Position numbers and translations under genes: made by a program
Notes under the pieces: model-generated
Seen by the model: only the letters and a program-made list of their open reading frames with translations
Databases searched by the model: none
What the model was told of the DNA's origin: nothing
Source of the DNA: an uncultured Veillonellaceae bacterium
GTDB lineage: Bacteria > Bacillota > Negativicutes > Veillonellales > Dialisteraceae
NCBI GenBank assembly: GCA_958348245.1
Contig: CATVYJ010000008.1
Span: forward strand, 12,769-76,768
Direction: 5' to 3'
DNA: 64,000 nt
Shown here: one piece after another, positions 23,768 through 32,632 of the stretch
Numbering within the stretch: the stretch's first letter is position 1
Layout: every line of letters begins with the position of its first letter

Positions 23768-24961
23768 TCAGCTGATGAGCGCCTGCGCGGGCCGCTTCAG
23801 CTTGCCCAGCGCTTTCTTTTCGATCTGGCGGACCCGTTCGCGGGTGACGCCGTACTGCTGCCCCACTTCCTCGAGGGTGTGGGGGATGCCGTCTTCAAAG
23901 CCGAACCGGAGCGCGATGATGCCCCGCTCCCGTTCCGTCAGGGTGGAGAGCAGCTTTGCGATCTGCTCGTTCTGGAGGCTTGCCGCCGCTTCGTCTTCCG
24001 GCGCGGCGATCTTCTTGTCTTCCACGGTATCACCGAGGACGGAGTCTTCCTTTTCGCCGATGGGCGTCTCAAGAGAAATGGAATCGAGCGCCACCTGCTT
24101 GATCTCGCGGATTTTCTCCACGGTGCACCGCATGGCTTTCGCCAGTTCTTCTTCCGTGGCGTCGCGGCCGTTTTCCTGCTGGATGCGGCGCTCGATGCGG
24201 TTCATCTTGTTGATGCTTTCCACCATGTGCACGGGCACGCGGATGGTGCGGGCCTGATCGGCCAGCGACCGGGTGATGGCCTGCCGGATCCACCACGTGG
24301 CGTAGGTGCTGAACTTATAGCCCTTGTGGTAGTCAAATTTGTCCACCGCCTTGAGAAGGCCGATATTGCCTTCCTGCACAAGGTCGAGCATATGGAGGCC
24401 GCGCTCGCGGTACTTCTTCGCGATGGATACGACGAGGCGGAGGTTCGCGTCGGCCAGCTTGGACCGGGCGCGGAGCCCCTCCTGCTTTTCCTCTTCCGTC
24501 GCATCGGGCTGCTTGCTCGCTTCGATGGCCTTGGCGAGGCGGATCTCTTCCTCGCTGCTGAGGAGTTTGATGCTGCCGATCTCTTTCAGATACATGTGCA
24601 CGGAGTCGTATTTCACGTCGCTCTCGTCCACGGAGAGATCCAGGCTGTCCGCGGCGACATCGTCGTCCAGGCCGTCCCGCCCGTCGTCGTCAAAGGCTTC
24701 GGTCAGATCCGGCTCTTCGTCCAGATCGTCCGCGTCCTGGAAATCGGCGGCTTCGTCCAGATCGACCGGACGGCCCCCTTCAAATTCAATGTTGATATGG
24801 TCTCCGTGCAGCCCTTCGCAGATCGCATCGAGCTGTTTCGGCGTGAGCTTTTCCCGCTGCACCAGCCGGATGATCGCCTCGTAAGGCACCGCGCCGCTTT
24901 TATTTTCCTGCTCCCGTAGTTCCTCTATCCATTTTGCCAACTGTGTCGTTTTCGCCGCCAT
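23768..24961 (-). CDS. rpoD: RNA polymerase primary sigma factor (RpoD/SigA)
   Basis: 397 residues. Region 1.1 (about 1-70), a very acidic segment (85-130), region 1.2, then region 2 with DLVQEGNIGLLKAVDKFDY and STYATWWIRQAI (-10 recognition), region 3 and region 4 with EEVGQQYGVTRERVRQIE (-35 recognition). This set is found only in primary sigma factors and fits the TTGACA/TATAAT promoters in the window. The ATG at 24961 follows AAAGGAG. dnaG, a frequent partner, is not next to it. Confidence 0.97.
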   Translation of the reverse strand: MAAKTTQLAKWIEELREQENKSGAVPYEAIIRLVQREKLTPKQLDAICEGLHGDHINIEFEGGRPVDLDEAADFQDADDLDEEPDLTEAFDDDGRDGLDDDVAADSLDLSVDESDVKYDSVHMYLKEIGSIKLLSSEEEIRLAKAIEASKQPDATEEEKQEGLRARSKLADANLRLVVSIAKKYRERGLHMLDLVQEGNIGLLKAVDKFDYHKGYKFSTYATWWIRQAITRSLADQARTIRVPVHMVESINKMNRIERRIQQENGRDATEEELAKAMRCTVEKIREIKQVALDSISLETPIGEKEDSVLGDTVEDKKIAAPEDEAAASLQNEQIAKLLSTLTERERGIIALRFGFEDGIPHTLEEVGQQYGVTRERVRQIEKKALGKLKRPAQALIS

Positions 24962-25121
24962 GGGATACTCCTTTGTCTCAGTCACCTGGGCTCTCGACGA
25001 GGGAAAGGCCCTGTCTGTCATTCCGCCGGAGGATGTCAGGTGTGATTGTTACTCATAAGCGCTGAATGGCCTCAAAAATCCTGTACACATCTCGCGAATG
25101 AATTCCCTGAAATGAATTTTT

Positions 25122-25150
25122 ATATTATCACTAACGGGGCAATTTTGCAA
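25122..25150 (-). promoter_or_regulatory. Promoter of rpoD
   Basis: TTGCAA at 25145-25150, 17-bp spacer, TAATAT at 25122-25127 on the minus strand, giving a leader of about 150 nt. Confidence 0.75.
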
Positions 25151-25257
25151 GTCTTCCCGAGCGTTTCTCCGCACCGGAAAGCGTTCATTTTCTCTGTATC
25201 CGTCCCCGCGGCAGAACGCGGCCTTCCGCGCCCTGTCCCGCTGCGCGGAAGCGGCGC

Positions 25258-25283
25258 AAAAAAAAGACAGCCGAAGCTGTCTT
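25258..25283 (-). terminator. Terminator of the LPS export operon
   Basis: Minus-strand AAGACAGC-TTCG-GCTGTCTT with a UUCG-type tetraloop and eight T residues. Its 5' arm begins at the stop codon of the YqgF-like gene. Confidence 0.9.
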
Positions 25284-25714
25284 CAGACTTTCCGGTGCCC
25301 CACGTCTTCCGCGCGGACCACGCCGAGATAGATCTGTCCGATGATCCACGCCACATAGTCGTCCACCGGTTCGGACACGGTGCGCATTCCCTGCGGAAGC
25401 AGCCGGGCCAGTCCCTTCGGCGGATGGTCCGCAAGATACCGCGCCTTCCCCATCTCGGTGGTGTATTTTTCATCCACCAGCTCCACCGCGCGCGCGCAGC
25501 CCGTCGCGGCAAGCGCCGCTTCCACCCGGGCCCGCATCTCCCGATGACGCGTGCCGTTTCCCATGACGACCGCGCGGACGCCCTCCGCCGCCAGCCGCGC
25601 CGCTTTGTCCGGCACGGCGGAGGAAGGCACCACCGCCTTCCATCGGAGGCGGCCGTCCTCCTCCACGAGGGCCATGCCCGTCTTATCCGATCCGGGATCG
25701 ATGGCGAGAATCAT
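25283..25714 (-). CDS. YqgF/RuvC-like RNase H-fold protein
   Basis: 143 residues. MILAIDPGSDKTGMALVE at the N-terminus is the first strand of the RNase H/RuvC fold with its catalytic Asp; VELVDEKYTT supplies a second acidic strand, and PVDDYVAWIIGQIYL an acidic last helix. Canonical YqgF (RuvX, pre-16S rRNA nuclease or resolvase) opens with DxGxKRIG, so this is a relative or paralogue. It overlaps the DUF3084 gene by 4 nt and is the last gene of the LPS export run. Confidence 0.72.
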   Translation of the reverse strand: MILAIDPGSDKTGMALVEEDGRLRWKAVVPSSAVPDKAARLAAEGVRAVVMGNGTRHREMRARVEAALAATGCARAVELVDEKYTTEMGKARYLADHPPKGLARLLPQGMRTVSEPVDDYVAWIIGQIYLGVVRAEDVGHRKV

Positions 25715-26904
25715 TCCGGCGTCACCGCCACGTCGATCACCACCGGCCCGGCGGTATAGATGTCCCGCTTGGCCGTTGCGGTGAGACGGCACCGCCCGCC
25801 GAGCTCTTTCACGCGCTGGATCACGTCCAGCATCTCCCGCGTGTCGAGCTGGCCGATATTGCCCGTGATGGGGTCGGGCAGAACGCCCTTCGCGGCGGCG
25901 GCGGCGTTGATGTCTTTCAGGAAATGGAGCACTTTTACGTCGGGATTTTTGTAGTTCAGATACGGCGCGGCGTCCAGATCCGCTTCATACACGGTCTCGC
26001 CTTGGGCGTAGATGCGTCCGTTGTCGTGAATGTCAAAGTCCACAATGGTGGATTCGCCGAGGATAATATTTTCCGCGGCGGTGATGCGGATGAGCTTCTT
26101 CACCGGAGAGTCCGTGATCTGTTTCACCGCGTCTTCAAAGTCCGCGCGCTGCACCCGCACGACGATGGCGTTTTCATCCTGAATATTGAGCCGCTCCCGG
26201 AGCGCCGTATTGATGTCCCGGAGAATGCTCGCCAGCACCTGCGCGGCGTTCTCTTCAGTCATGTGCTCGTCCACCACGGCGGTGGTGAGAATCTGCCCCG
26301 CGCGGAAAATGACCGTGCCCTCACGGATGGCGGCGATGTTCTGAATGAGGATGGTCCGCTCCTTGTCGAGCTTGCTGATGGTGCCGGTGAGCTCCTGCTT
26401 CGTCGCTTCCAGCTCCCGGATCTCCTCGGCGGAGGCGTGCACGTCGGCCTGCGCCTTTTCATAGGCTTCCTGCACGACGGCAAGCTGGCTCTGCATGTAA
26501 TTCCGCTGGGCCTCCACCTGATCCAGCTCTCCGGAGATGTCTTTCACCCGCCGGTCCATGTCGGCCACTTCCCGGGTGCGCTCCTGCAGCTGGCGCTGCC
26601 CGTCGGCGAGCGCCTGATTCTTCGCGGCGATCTCCGTATTCAGTTCGTCCATTTCCGCGTAGAGCCGGTTCAGGCCGAACAGGGCCACCCGCACGTTTTC
26701 GCTTGCCACGGCAAGGACGGCGATGGTCAGAAAGGAAATAAGCACCCCGGAAATGATGGTGACTATGATGGAGGTGTATTTCGGGCGCAGGCCAAAGAGG
26801 GTCATGCGTTTCTTGCCCACTTTCGAGCCGATTTTATCGCCGAGGAAGGCGATGAGTCCGCCCATGATGATGAGCACGAAGAAGATGCTGATGCCTATAG
26901 CCAT
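25711..26904 (-). CDS. DUF3084 membrane protein with coiled coil
   Basis: 397 residues. Two membrane segments (about 2-22 and 42-68) flank FGLRPKYTS, the conserved DUF3084 start. Residues 75-200 are a long coiled coil rich in Glu/Gln/Arg heptads, then a globular C-terminal domain. Function is unknown. In this operon it follows the LptF/G permease by 15 nt, so a role in envelope or LPS transport is a fair guess. CAGGAGG precedes the start. Confidence 0.88.
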   Translation of the reverse strand: MAIGISIFFVLIIMGGLIAFLGDKIGSKVGKKRMTLFGLRPKYTSIIVTIISGVLISFLTIAVLAVASENVRVALFGLNRLYAEMDELNTEIAAKNQALADGQRQLQERTREVADMDRRVKDISGELDQVEAQRNYMQSQLAVVQEAYEKAQADVHASAEEIRELEATKQELTGTISKLDKERTILIQNIAAIREGTVIFRAGQILTTAVVDEHMTEENAAQVLASILRDINTALRERLNIQDENAIVVRVQRADFEDAVKQITDSPVKKLIRITAAENIILGESTIVDFDIHDNGRIYAQGETVYEADLDAAPYLNYKNPDVKVLHFLKDINAAAAAKGVLPDPITGNIGQLDTREMLDVIQRVKELGGRCRLTATAKRDIYTAGPVVIDVAVTPE

Positions 26905-26919
26905 GGTGCCTCCTGTGGA

Positions 26920-28005
26920 TCAGCGGGAAACTCTCCTGATCAGGACAATACTGACAGCCAGCGCGATGAGATTGGGGATCCACACCGCGAGTTCCGGCGG
27001 AATGACATGGCCTTTGCCCATGGAGCCGGTAAAGGTCATGACGGCGTAATAGAGGAAAATGATGACGACCGACAGGCCGAATCCGATGGACGACGAGGAC
27101 CGGGGCTTCTGCACGCCCAGAGGCGCGCCCATCAGGGCGAAGATAAAGCTCGCCATGGGCAGGGAGAACCGCTGCTGGATGGTCATGTCGATCTCCGCCG
27201 TGTCTTCATGGGCGGCGCGGTAGGCCATGCGCTGCTCCCGCAGTTCGCGGATGGTCATTTCGTCGAAATCTTTCTGCTTCTGCTGGATCTCGCTGGGCGA
27301 CTGCGCGTAGGGAATGACCTGCTCGCGGAAATGGAGCATGTGGTCGGTGCCGTCATTGGTGAGATCGTAGATGACGCCGTTCTTCATGTACCACGCGCCG
27401 TCCCGCCACTCCGCGGAAGGCGCGTTTTCCACGCGCACGGCGCGCTCGTTTTCAAATTCCTGGATGGTGATATTTTGCATCTGCTTCGTCGCCGGGTCGT
27501 AGCGTCGAGCGTAGAGCAGATGGCTGATCTGTCCGCCCTGCACGTCCCGGATGACGATATGCTCCGTCGTACCGGGCTGAAGGTTCCGCTTCACTTCCGT
27601 ATTCAGGATGCGCTGGTAGGTGTTGTTCGTCCAGGGCACGACGTATTCGTTGAAGGCCACCGCGCCGAAGCTGATGCCGAGCGCCAGCAGGAATACCGGC
27701 ATGGCCAGGCGGATGAAGCTCTGGCCGGACGTGCGCATGACGATAAGTTCGCTCGACGAAGAGAGCCGGGAGAAGCACATGAGCGCGCCCAGCAGCACCG
27801 CCATGGGGAAGGTGTACACCACGATGGACGGGATGGCCAGCAGGAAGAGCTTGAACGCCGACAGGGCCGACGCGCCGTAGCGGGTGACGTATTCCGCGAT
27901 TTTCATGAGCGTGTCGGACCCGAGGAAAATCGCGGTGAACGCGGCGATGCCGAAAAGGAACGGGCCGAGAAATTCCTTGATTATATATTTGTCTAAAATG
28001 CGCAT
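26920..28005 (-). CDS. LPS export ABC transporter permease (LptF/LptG, YjgP/YjgQ family)
   Basis: 361 residues. MRILDKYIIKEFLGPFLFG is the typical first helix; six membrane segments in two groups of three bracket a periplasmic beta-jellyroll domain (about residues 135-260). It is the membrane part of the machine that pulls LPS from the inner membrane, powered by LptB. Only one permease gene is present here, whereas proteobacteria use an LptF-LptG pair; it may work as a homodimer or pair with a distant gene. The ATG at 28005 is chosen over an earlier frame start that runs into the lptB end. Confidence 0.92.
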   Translation of the reverse strand: MRILDKYIIKEFLGPFLFGIAAFTAIFLGSDTLMKIAEYVTRYGASALSAFKLFLLAIPSIVVYTFPMAVLLGALMCFSRLSSSSELIVMRTSGQSFIRLAMPVFLLALGISFGAVAFNEYVVPWTNNTYQRILNTEVKRNLQPGTTEHIVIRDVQGGQISHLLYARRYDPATKQMQNITIQEFENERAVRVENAPSAEWRDGAWYMKNGVIYDLTNDGTDHMLHFREQVIPYAQSPSEIQQKQKDFDEMTIRELREQRMAYRAAHEDTAEIDMTIQQRFSLPMASFIFALMGAPLGVQKPRSSSSIGFGLSVVIIFLYYAVMTFTGSMGKGHVIPPELAVWIPNLIALAVSIVLIRRVSR

Positions 28006-28033
28006 CAGGAATCCCTTCCCTTGTCTGTACCGA

Positions 28034-28756
28034 TCATAAACTGAAATTTTCTCCCAGATAATATTTCCGCGCCACCGGATTGTACGCCACCTCATCGGCC
28101 GATCCCGAGAGGAGGATCCGCCCTTCGGAAAGGATGTACGCCCGGTCCACGATGCGCAGGGTCTCCCGCACGTTGTGGTCCGTGATGAGGATGCCGATGC
28201 CCCGGTCCTTCAGCTGGCGCACCACGTTCTGGATGTCCTCCACGGCGAGGGGATCCACGCCCGCGAAGGGTTCGTCCAGCAGGATGAACGCCGGGTCCAT
28301 GGTGAGGGACCGGGCGATCTCCACGCGCCGCCGTTCGCCCCCGGAAAGAGCGCTCCCCACGGTGTCCTTCACATGGGAGATGTGAAATTCCGCGAGGAGA
28401 CTGTTCGCCTTTTCCTCGCGCTGGGCCATCGTCAGGTCTTTGCGCGTCTCGAGGAATGACATGAGGTTTTCCCACACGGTCATTTTGCGGAAGATGGACG
28501 CCTCCTGCGGGAGGTAGCTGATGCCGAAGCGGTGCCGCTCGTGGATGGGCATTTCCTTGATGGAGATGCCGTCCACGGTGACGTCCCCGTCGTCGGGACG
28601 GATGATGCCCACCACCATGTAGAACGTGGTGGTCTTGCCCGCGCCGTTCGGCCCGAGGAGGCCCACGATGCTGCCCTGCGCCACTTCCACATTGACATCA
28701 TTCACGACCGTGCGCGCGCCGTACTTCTTCACCAGATGATGCGTTTCGATTTTCAT
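28034..28756 (-). CDS. lptB: LPS export ABC transporter ATP-binding protein LptB
   Basis: 240 residues. Walker A GPNGAGKTT (about 35-43), Q-loop SYLPQEASIF (LptB type), signature LSGGERRRVEIARSL, Walker B FILLDEPFAGVDP and switch HNVRET are all intact. PQEASIFRKMTVWENL is diagnostic for LptB within ABC ATPases. It lies between lptA and the permease gene. Confidence 0.97.
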   Translation of the reverse strand: MKIETHHLVKKYGARTVVNDVNVEVAQGSIVGLLGPNGAGKTTTFYMVVGIIRPDDGDVTVDGISIKEMPIHERHRFGISYLPQEASIFRKMTVWENLMSFLETRKDLTMAQREEKANSLLAEFHISHVKDTVGSALSGGERRRVEIARSLTMDPAFILLDEPFAGVDPLAVEDIQNVVRQLKDRGIGILITDHNVRETLRIVDRAYILSEGRILLSGSADEVAYNPVARKYYLGENFSL

Positions 28757-28768
28757 GCCTGTCTCCCG

Positions 28769-29506
28769 TTATTCTCCCGTCGTGGTGGAAGCGCCGCTGT
28801 TCGTATTGGTGATGACCAGCGTCGACCGCCCCTTGGACTGGACGTAATTGTCCGCCAGTTCAAAGACGAGCTCCGGCCCCTGGAAGGAGTTGCCGTTCTG
28901 CACGGCGTAGGCGCTGCCCGTAAGCACCACCTTCCCGTCTTCCTTATCCGGGGACTTCGTGTAGACCGCCTGGTCGCCCGATCCGGTAAGCTGGTGCGCG
29001 TCGCTTTCAAACTGCACGCCGCCCGAAGCGGTGAAGCGGATTTCCTTCGCATTGCCTTCAATGAGGGGCGCGGTGAGGCTGCCGTCCGGCGTGGACACGT
29101 AGCCGCTGCCGCTCACTCTGCTGTATCCCGTGTCGGGATTGTACGTCACCTCGTCGCCGCGGACCGTGCGCTGGCCGGCCGCATCGTACAGATCGACGCT
29201 CCCCGTGCCGACGATGGTCTTGTCGCCCAGCACGTGCACCGTATCGGCACTCATGGTGCTTCCCTGCTTTTCATAATGAACGCCGCCCGTGAGATAGGCC
29301 GAACCGTCGTCGAAATGGTATTCGCCGCTCGCGCCGGTCATGGTAGCGCCTTCATTGGCGTGAATGACCACGTTGCCCCGGGCGGTGGCCACCCGCGTCT
29401 CGCCGTTGTAAGTGAGCACATCGGCGCTGATATCGTCCGCCGATGCGGAGCCCGCGCCGCCGAAAGCGATGAGAAGCGCTGCGGCCGCAGCATAGATCGA
29501 TTTCAC
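28769..29506 (-). CDS. lptA: LptA-like periplasmic LPS bridge protein (OstA family)
   Basis: 245 residues. Signal peptide ending near SASADD, followed by repeated beta-strand units of OstA type (ADVLTYNGETRVATARGNV, GGVHYEKQGSTMSADTV, DEVTYNPDTGYSRVSG) that stack to form the bridge carrying LPS across the periplasm. It is about 60 residues longer than E. coli LptA, giving room for extra strands. The start is GTG with AAGGAGG upstream, inside the lptC end (4-nt overlap). Confidence 0.92.
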   Translation of the reverse strand: MKSIYAAAAALLIAFGGAGSASADDISADVLTYNGETRVATARGNVVIHANEGATMTGASGEYHFDDGSAYLTGGVHYEKQGSTMSADTVHVLGDKTIVGTGSVDLYDAAGQRTVRGDEVTYNPDTGYSRVSGSGYVSTPDGSLTAPLIEGNAKEIRFTASGGVQFESDAHQLTGSGDQAVYTKSPDKEDGKVVLTGSAYAVQNGNSFQGPELVFELADNYVQSKGRSTLVITNTNSGASTTTGE

Positions 29507-30036
29507 TTTGTATCCTCCTTATCCGCTAAGCGGGCATGTCCCCGGGCCTCGATGGTCTGCAGGATGCGGTCCGCCACAAAGGAATCCGCCGACAGGATTT
29601 TTCCGTCTTTTTCCACGGTGAAATGCGCGTCCGTGGAGAGGCGGTTTGTCTGGCCGTCGTAGGTGAGATTGTCCGCGTGGAGCACGGCCCCGTCGGTGGT
29701 GGTCCCCACCACGTTGCCTTCCAGGTAGAGCTGCTTTTCCAGCCGTTTCGCCGAGCCTTTGTCGGCTTTCAGCGTGAGCTCCACGTCTTCATTTCTGAAA
29801 TAGCCGTCCACATCGGTAAAGCGCATGGTATTTTTATCGGCGTCGAGAGCGGCGTGCCCCACGTTCAGCTTCCACACGATCTGGCCGTTTTCCAGCTCAT
29901 GCAGTTCCGAATCGGAAAATTCCATGGCCGGGCCGGACGCGCTCTCCCCGGCGTCTTCCGACGGGGAAAAGAAGAACCACAGCCCGCCGCACACGGCAAG
30001 CGCCGCGGCCGCCCGGATGAGCAGTTTCTTATTCAT
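29503..30036 (-). CDS. lptC: LptC-like LPS export membrane protein
   Basis: 177 residues with one N-terminal anchor (about 5-25) and a periplasmic beta-jellyroll (EFSDSELHELENGQIVWKLNVGHAALD, LYLEGNVVGTTTDGAVLHADNLTYD). LptC receives LPS from LptB-FG and passes it to LptA. It overlaps lptA by 4 nt and the acyltransferase gene by 8 nt. Confidence 0.9.
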   Translation of the reverse strand: MNKKLLIRAAAALAVCGGLWFFFSPSEDAGESASGPAMEFSDSELHELENGQIVWKLNVGHAALDADKNTMRFTDVDGYFRNEDVELTLKADKGSAKRLEKQLYLEGNVVGTTTDGAVLHADNLTYDGQTNRLSTDAHFTVEKDGKILSADSFVADRILQTIEARGHARLADKEDTK

Positions 30037-30967
30037 GGATGTCTTCCTTCTTTTTCTTTCTGTCCCGCAGCATGCGGATCTTTTCCGGCGGCGTCCAGAA
30101 CAGATGCTGGAACCACATCCAGTCGTCGGGATGCGCCTTGATGAAATTTTCCATAATGGTCGCCATTTTCTGCGAATTATGGATGAGCTCTTCCTCGCTG
30201 TCGTCCATGGGCTCGAAATGGAACGGCTTCCCCATGCGGATGGTATGCCGTCCGTCCGCGTCGCGGGTGATGAAAATGGGCAGGATGGGCGCCCTGAATT
30301 TCCGCGCGAAGACCGCCGGTCCCTGCGGGAAGGAGAAGGTGCGGTTCATGAAGCGCACGGGGATGCCCGACTTGCCGCCGTCTTTATCGGAGAGGAAGCC
30401 CAGGATATGATTTTTCTTCATGGACCTCGCCGCGGCGATCATCTCGTAGCCGCCGGTGCCGGTGAGATAGATATGCTGCCCCGCCTGCGCGCGGTAATCA
30501 TTGATGATGCGCATGAGCGCGTCGTCGGACTGTTTCTTGCCGATGGCCGACGTGGGGTAGCCGTGGAGCGCCAGGCCCGCGCCGAGCCACTCCCAGTTGC
30601 CCATGTGCGCGGTGAGCCCCACGATGCCCCGCCCTTCCGCGTAAGCCTCTTCCAGATATTCCGGATGCTCGATGCGCACGTAGTCGCCGATATGGTCTTT
30701 CTCTTTGACGAGCCGGGGCATGTAGAGCATTTCCAGCGCGGATATGCCGATATTCCGGTACACCCGCTGGAGGATGCGCTCCGCCTCGTCCCGGCTGCAT
30801 TCCATACCGGTCATGATCTGCTCGATGCCGCGCCGCTTCTGTTTCTGGATGCGGTTCATGACGAGCGGCCCGAGAAATCCGCCGATGGCGAGGAGCCGGT
30901 CATGGGACATCGCGCAGAGAAGGCGGCTGATGCCCTTCAAAATGCCATATTTCAATTCAGAAGACAT
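30029..30967 (-). CDS. Lipid A acyltransferase (LpxL/HtrB family)
   Basis: 312 residues. It adds a secondary acyl chain to Kdo2-lipid A. The catalytic H-x4-E lies in TAHMGNWEW near residue 120, with FLSDKDGGKSGIPVRFMNRTFSFPQGPA and the C-terminal WMWFQHLFWTPPEK typical for the family. The N-terminal hydrophobic stretch anchors it. The acyl chain length and position cannot be read from sequence. It lies between kdsC and lptC. Confidence 0.9.
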   Translation of the reverse strand: MSSELKYGILKGISRLLCAMSHDRLLAIGGFLGPLVMNRIQKQKRRGIEQIMTGMECSRDEAERILQRVYRNIGISALEMLYMPRLVKEKDHIGDYVRIEHPEYLEEAYAEGRGIVGLTAHMGNWEWLGAGLALHGYPTSAIGKKQSDDALMRIINDYRAQAGQHIYLTGTGGYEMIAAARSMKKNHILGFLSDKDGGKSGIPVRFMNRTFSFPQGPAVFARKFRAPILPIFITRDADGRHTIRMGKPFHFEPMDDSEEELIHNSQKMATIMENFIKAHPDDWMWFQHLFWTPPEKIRMLRDRKKKKEDIHE

Positions 30968-30992
30968 AGAAACACCTGCTACCCATGCTGTA

Positions 30993-31514
30993 TTACTGCG
31001 AAACGGCGGGACCGCGCCCGCGGAAGGACCGCACCGCTTCCTCCCAGCGTCCTTCCCGTTTCAGGATGTATTCGACAAAGTCCCGCGCGGCGCCCCGGCC
31101 TCCGGGAAAAGCGGAGAGAAAATCCGCCGCCTGCCGGATTTCCTCCGCGCCGTCCGCGGGACACCCGGAAAGGCCCGCGCGCTCCATGAGCGCCAGATCA
31201 TTCAGATCGTCGCCCATATAGGCGATCTCCTCCCAAGCGAGGCCGTACCGCGCGCGGAGCGCCTCCATGGCCGCCACCTTGTCAGCGGCGTCCATCACGG
31301 CGAAGTCCATGGACAGCTCCGCCGCCCGGCGCTGTACCGGCGCAGAGGACCGGCCCGTGACGACGCCGGTCAGATAGCCCATGCGGTGCGCGAGCGATAT
31401 CGCAAGCCCGTCCCGGGCGTGAAAAATTTTATACGCTTCTCCTTCTGCGCCGAGGATGAGCGCGCCCGTGGTGAGCGTGCCGTCCACGTCGAAGGCGATG
31501 AGCCGGATGCCCAT
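30993..31514 (-). CDS. kdsC: 3-deoxy-D-manno-octulosonate 8-phosphate phosphatase
   Basis: 173 residues, a capless HAD phosphatase. AFDVDGTLTTG near residues 7-17 carries the two catalytic Asp, VTGRSS the second motif and MGDDLNDL the Mg-binding Asp pair. It releases phosphate from Kdo-8-phosphate. The ATG overlaps the kdsD stop (TGATG); a GTG one codon upstream is also possible. Confidence 0.93.
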   Translation of the reverse strand: MGIRLIAFDVDGTLTTGALILGAEGEAYKIFHARDGLAISLAHRMGYLTGVVTGRSSAPVQRRAAELSMDFAVMDAADKVAAMEALRARYGLAWEEIAYMGDDLNDLALMERAGLSGCPADGAEEIRQAADFLSAFPGGRGAARDFVEYILKREGRWEEAVRSFRGRGPAVSQ

Positions 31515-32485
31515 CACATGACTCCCTGCCGGAGCAGATCCGTCACGTGGATCATGCCCACCGATTTGTGCTCCGCATCCACCACGGGAAGCACCGTGAT
31601 GGGATGGGGCTTGTGGTCGTCCATGAGATGGAGCGCCGCCGCGGCGAGCTTATCCGCCGTGATGACCATGGGATGCCGCGTCATGGCCTCGCCCACAGGG
31701 CGGTTCAGGAACTCTGTCCCGCCGTTGAGGCCGCGGCGCACGTCGCCGTCGGTCATGAGCCCTTTCAGGGTGCCCGCTTCGTCCACCACATTCACCGCGC
31801 CGAGGCCCTTGTCCGTCATGACGAAAAGCGCGTCTTTCACGGAGGCGGTCTCAAGGATGACCGGATTGTCCGCGCCTTTGTGCATGGCCATATCCACGGT
31901 CATGAGGAGGCGCTTCCCGAGCGAGCCGCCGGGATGGAAGACGGCGAACTGGTCCGCCGTGAAATGATGTTCTTCCATGAGGCTGATGGCGAGGGCGTCG
32001 CCCAGCGCCAGCGCCGCCGTGGTGGAGCTCGTCGGCGCAAGGCCCAGCCGCCCCGCTTCCCGCCTGACCCCCGCGTCGAGCACGGCGTCGGCGTCGCGGG
32101 CCAGCGTGGAGTCGGTCTTGCCCACGATGGCGATGACCTTCGCCCCGATGCGCCGGATGGACGGGAGGATATTCAGCACTTCCGCCGTCTCTCCGCTGTT
32201 GGAATAGGCCACGACGACGTCCGACGCGGTCACCATGCCCAGATCGCCGTGGATGGCTTCCCCCGGATGAAGGAAAAACGCCGGCGTGCCCGTGCTGGCC
32301 ATGGTGGCCGCCACCTTCCGCGCGATATGCCCGGATTTTCCCATGCCGGTCAGAATGACCCGGCCGTTTGATTCGTCGATGAGGCGCACCGCCTCGAGGA
32401 ACTGCCCGTTCAGCTTGTCCGTAAGATCGAGCACGGCCTGCGCTTCGTCGCGCAGCACCTGTGCCGCCGTTTCCAGCACTGACAT
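31514..32485 (-). CDS. kdsD: Arabinose-5-phosphate isomerase (SIS + two CBS domains)
   Basis: 323 residues. The SIS domain (about 40-170) shows LTGMGKSGHIARK, SNSGET and the histidine of HPGGSLGKRL; two CBS modules follow (about 205-320). It turns ribulose-5-phosphate into arabinose-5-phosphate, the first committed precursor of Kdo. CAGGAGG precedes the ATG. First gene of the second half of the LPS run, behind a probable promoter. Confidence 0.95.
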   Translation of the reverse strand: MSVLETAAQVLRDEAQAVLDLTDKLNGQFLEAVRLIDESNGRVILTGMGKSGHIARKVAATMASTGTPAFFLHPGEAIHGDLGMVTASDVVVAYSNSGETAEVLNILPSIRRIGAKVIAIVGKTDSTLARDADAVLDAGVRREAGRLGLAPTSSTTAALALGDALAISLMEEHHFTADQFAVFHPGGSLGKRLLMTVDMAMHKGADNPVILETASVKDALFVMTDKGLGAVNVVDEAGTLKGLMTDGDVRRGLNGGTEFLNRPVGEAMTRHPMVITADKLAAAALHLMDDHKPHPITVLPVVDAEHKSVGMIHVTDLLRQGVM

Positions 32486-32545
32486 GATGCCTCCTGTAGA
32501 ATGCCAAAGGAACCCTCCCTCCCAGCGGGCGGGACGGCTCCGTTC

Positions 32546-32585
32546 CGGGGGCGCGCCCCCGCGGAATCATCTTTCCTTTATTATA
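32546..32585 (-). promoter_or_regulatory. Probable promoter and 16-bp palindrome before kdsD
   Basis: TATAAT at 32580-32585 on the minus strand, with no clear -35. Just downstream is CGGGGGCGCGCCCCCG at 32546-32561, a perfect palindrome that would sit near the start of the transcript. It splits the LPS supercluster into two transcription units. Confidence 0.45.
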
Positions 32586-32632
32586 CCGTATGCGCCGAAA
32601 TAAATTGCATGTTTTCCCGAAATCGTCCGGAT

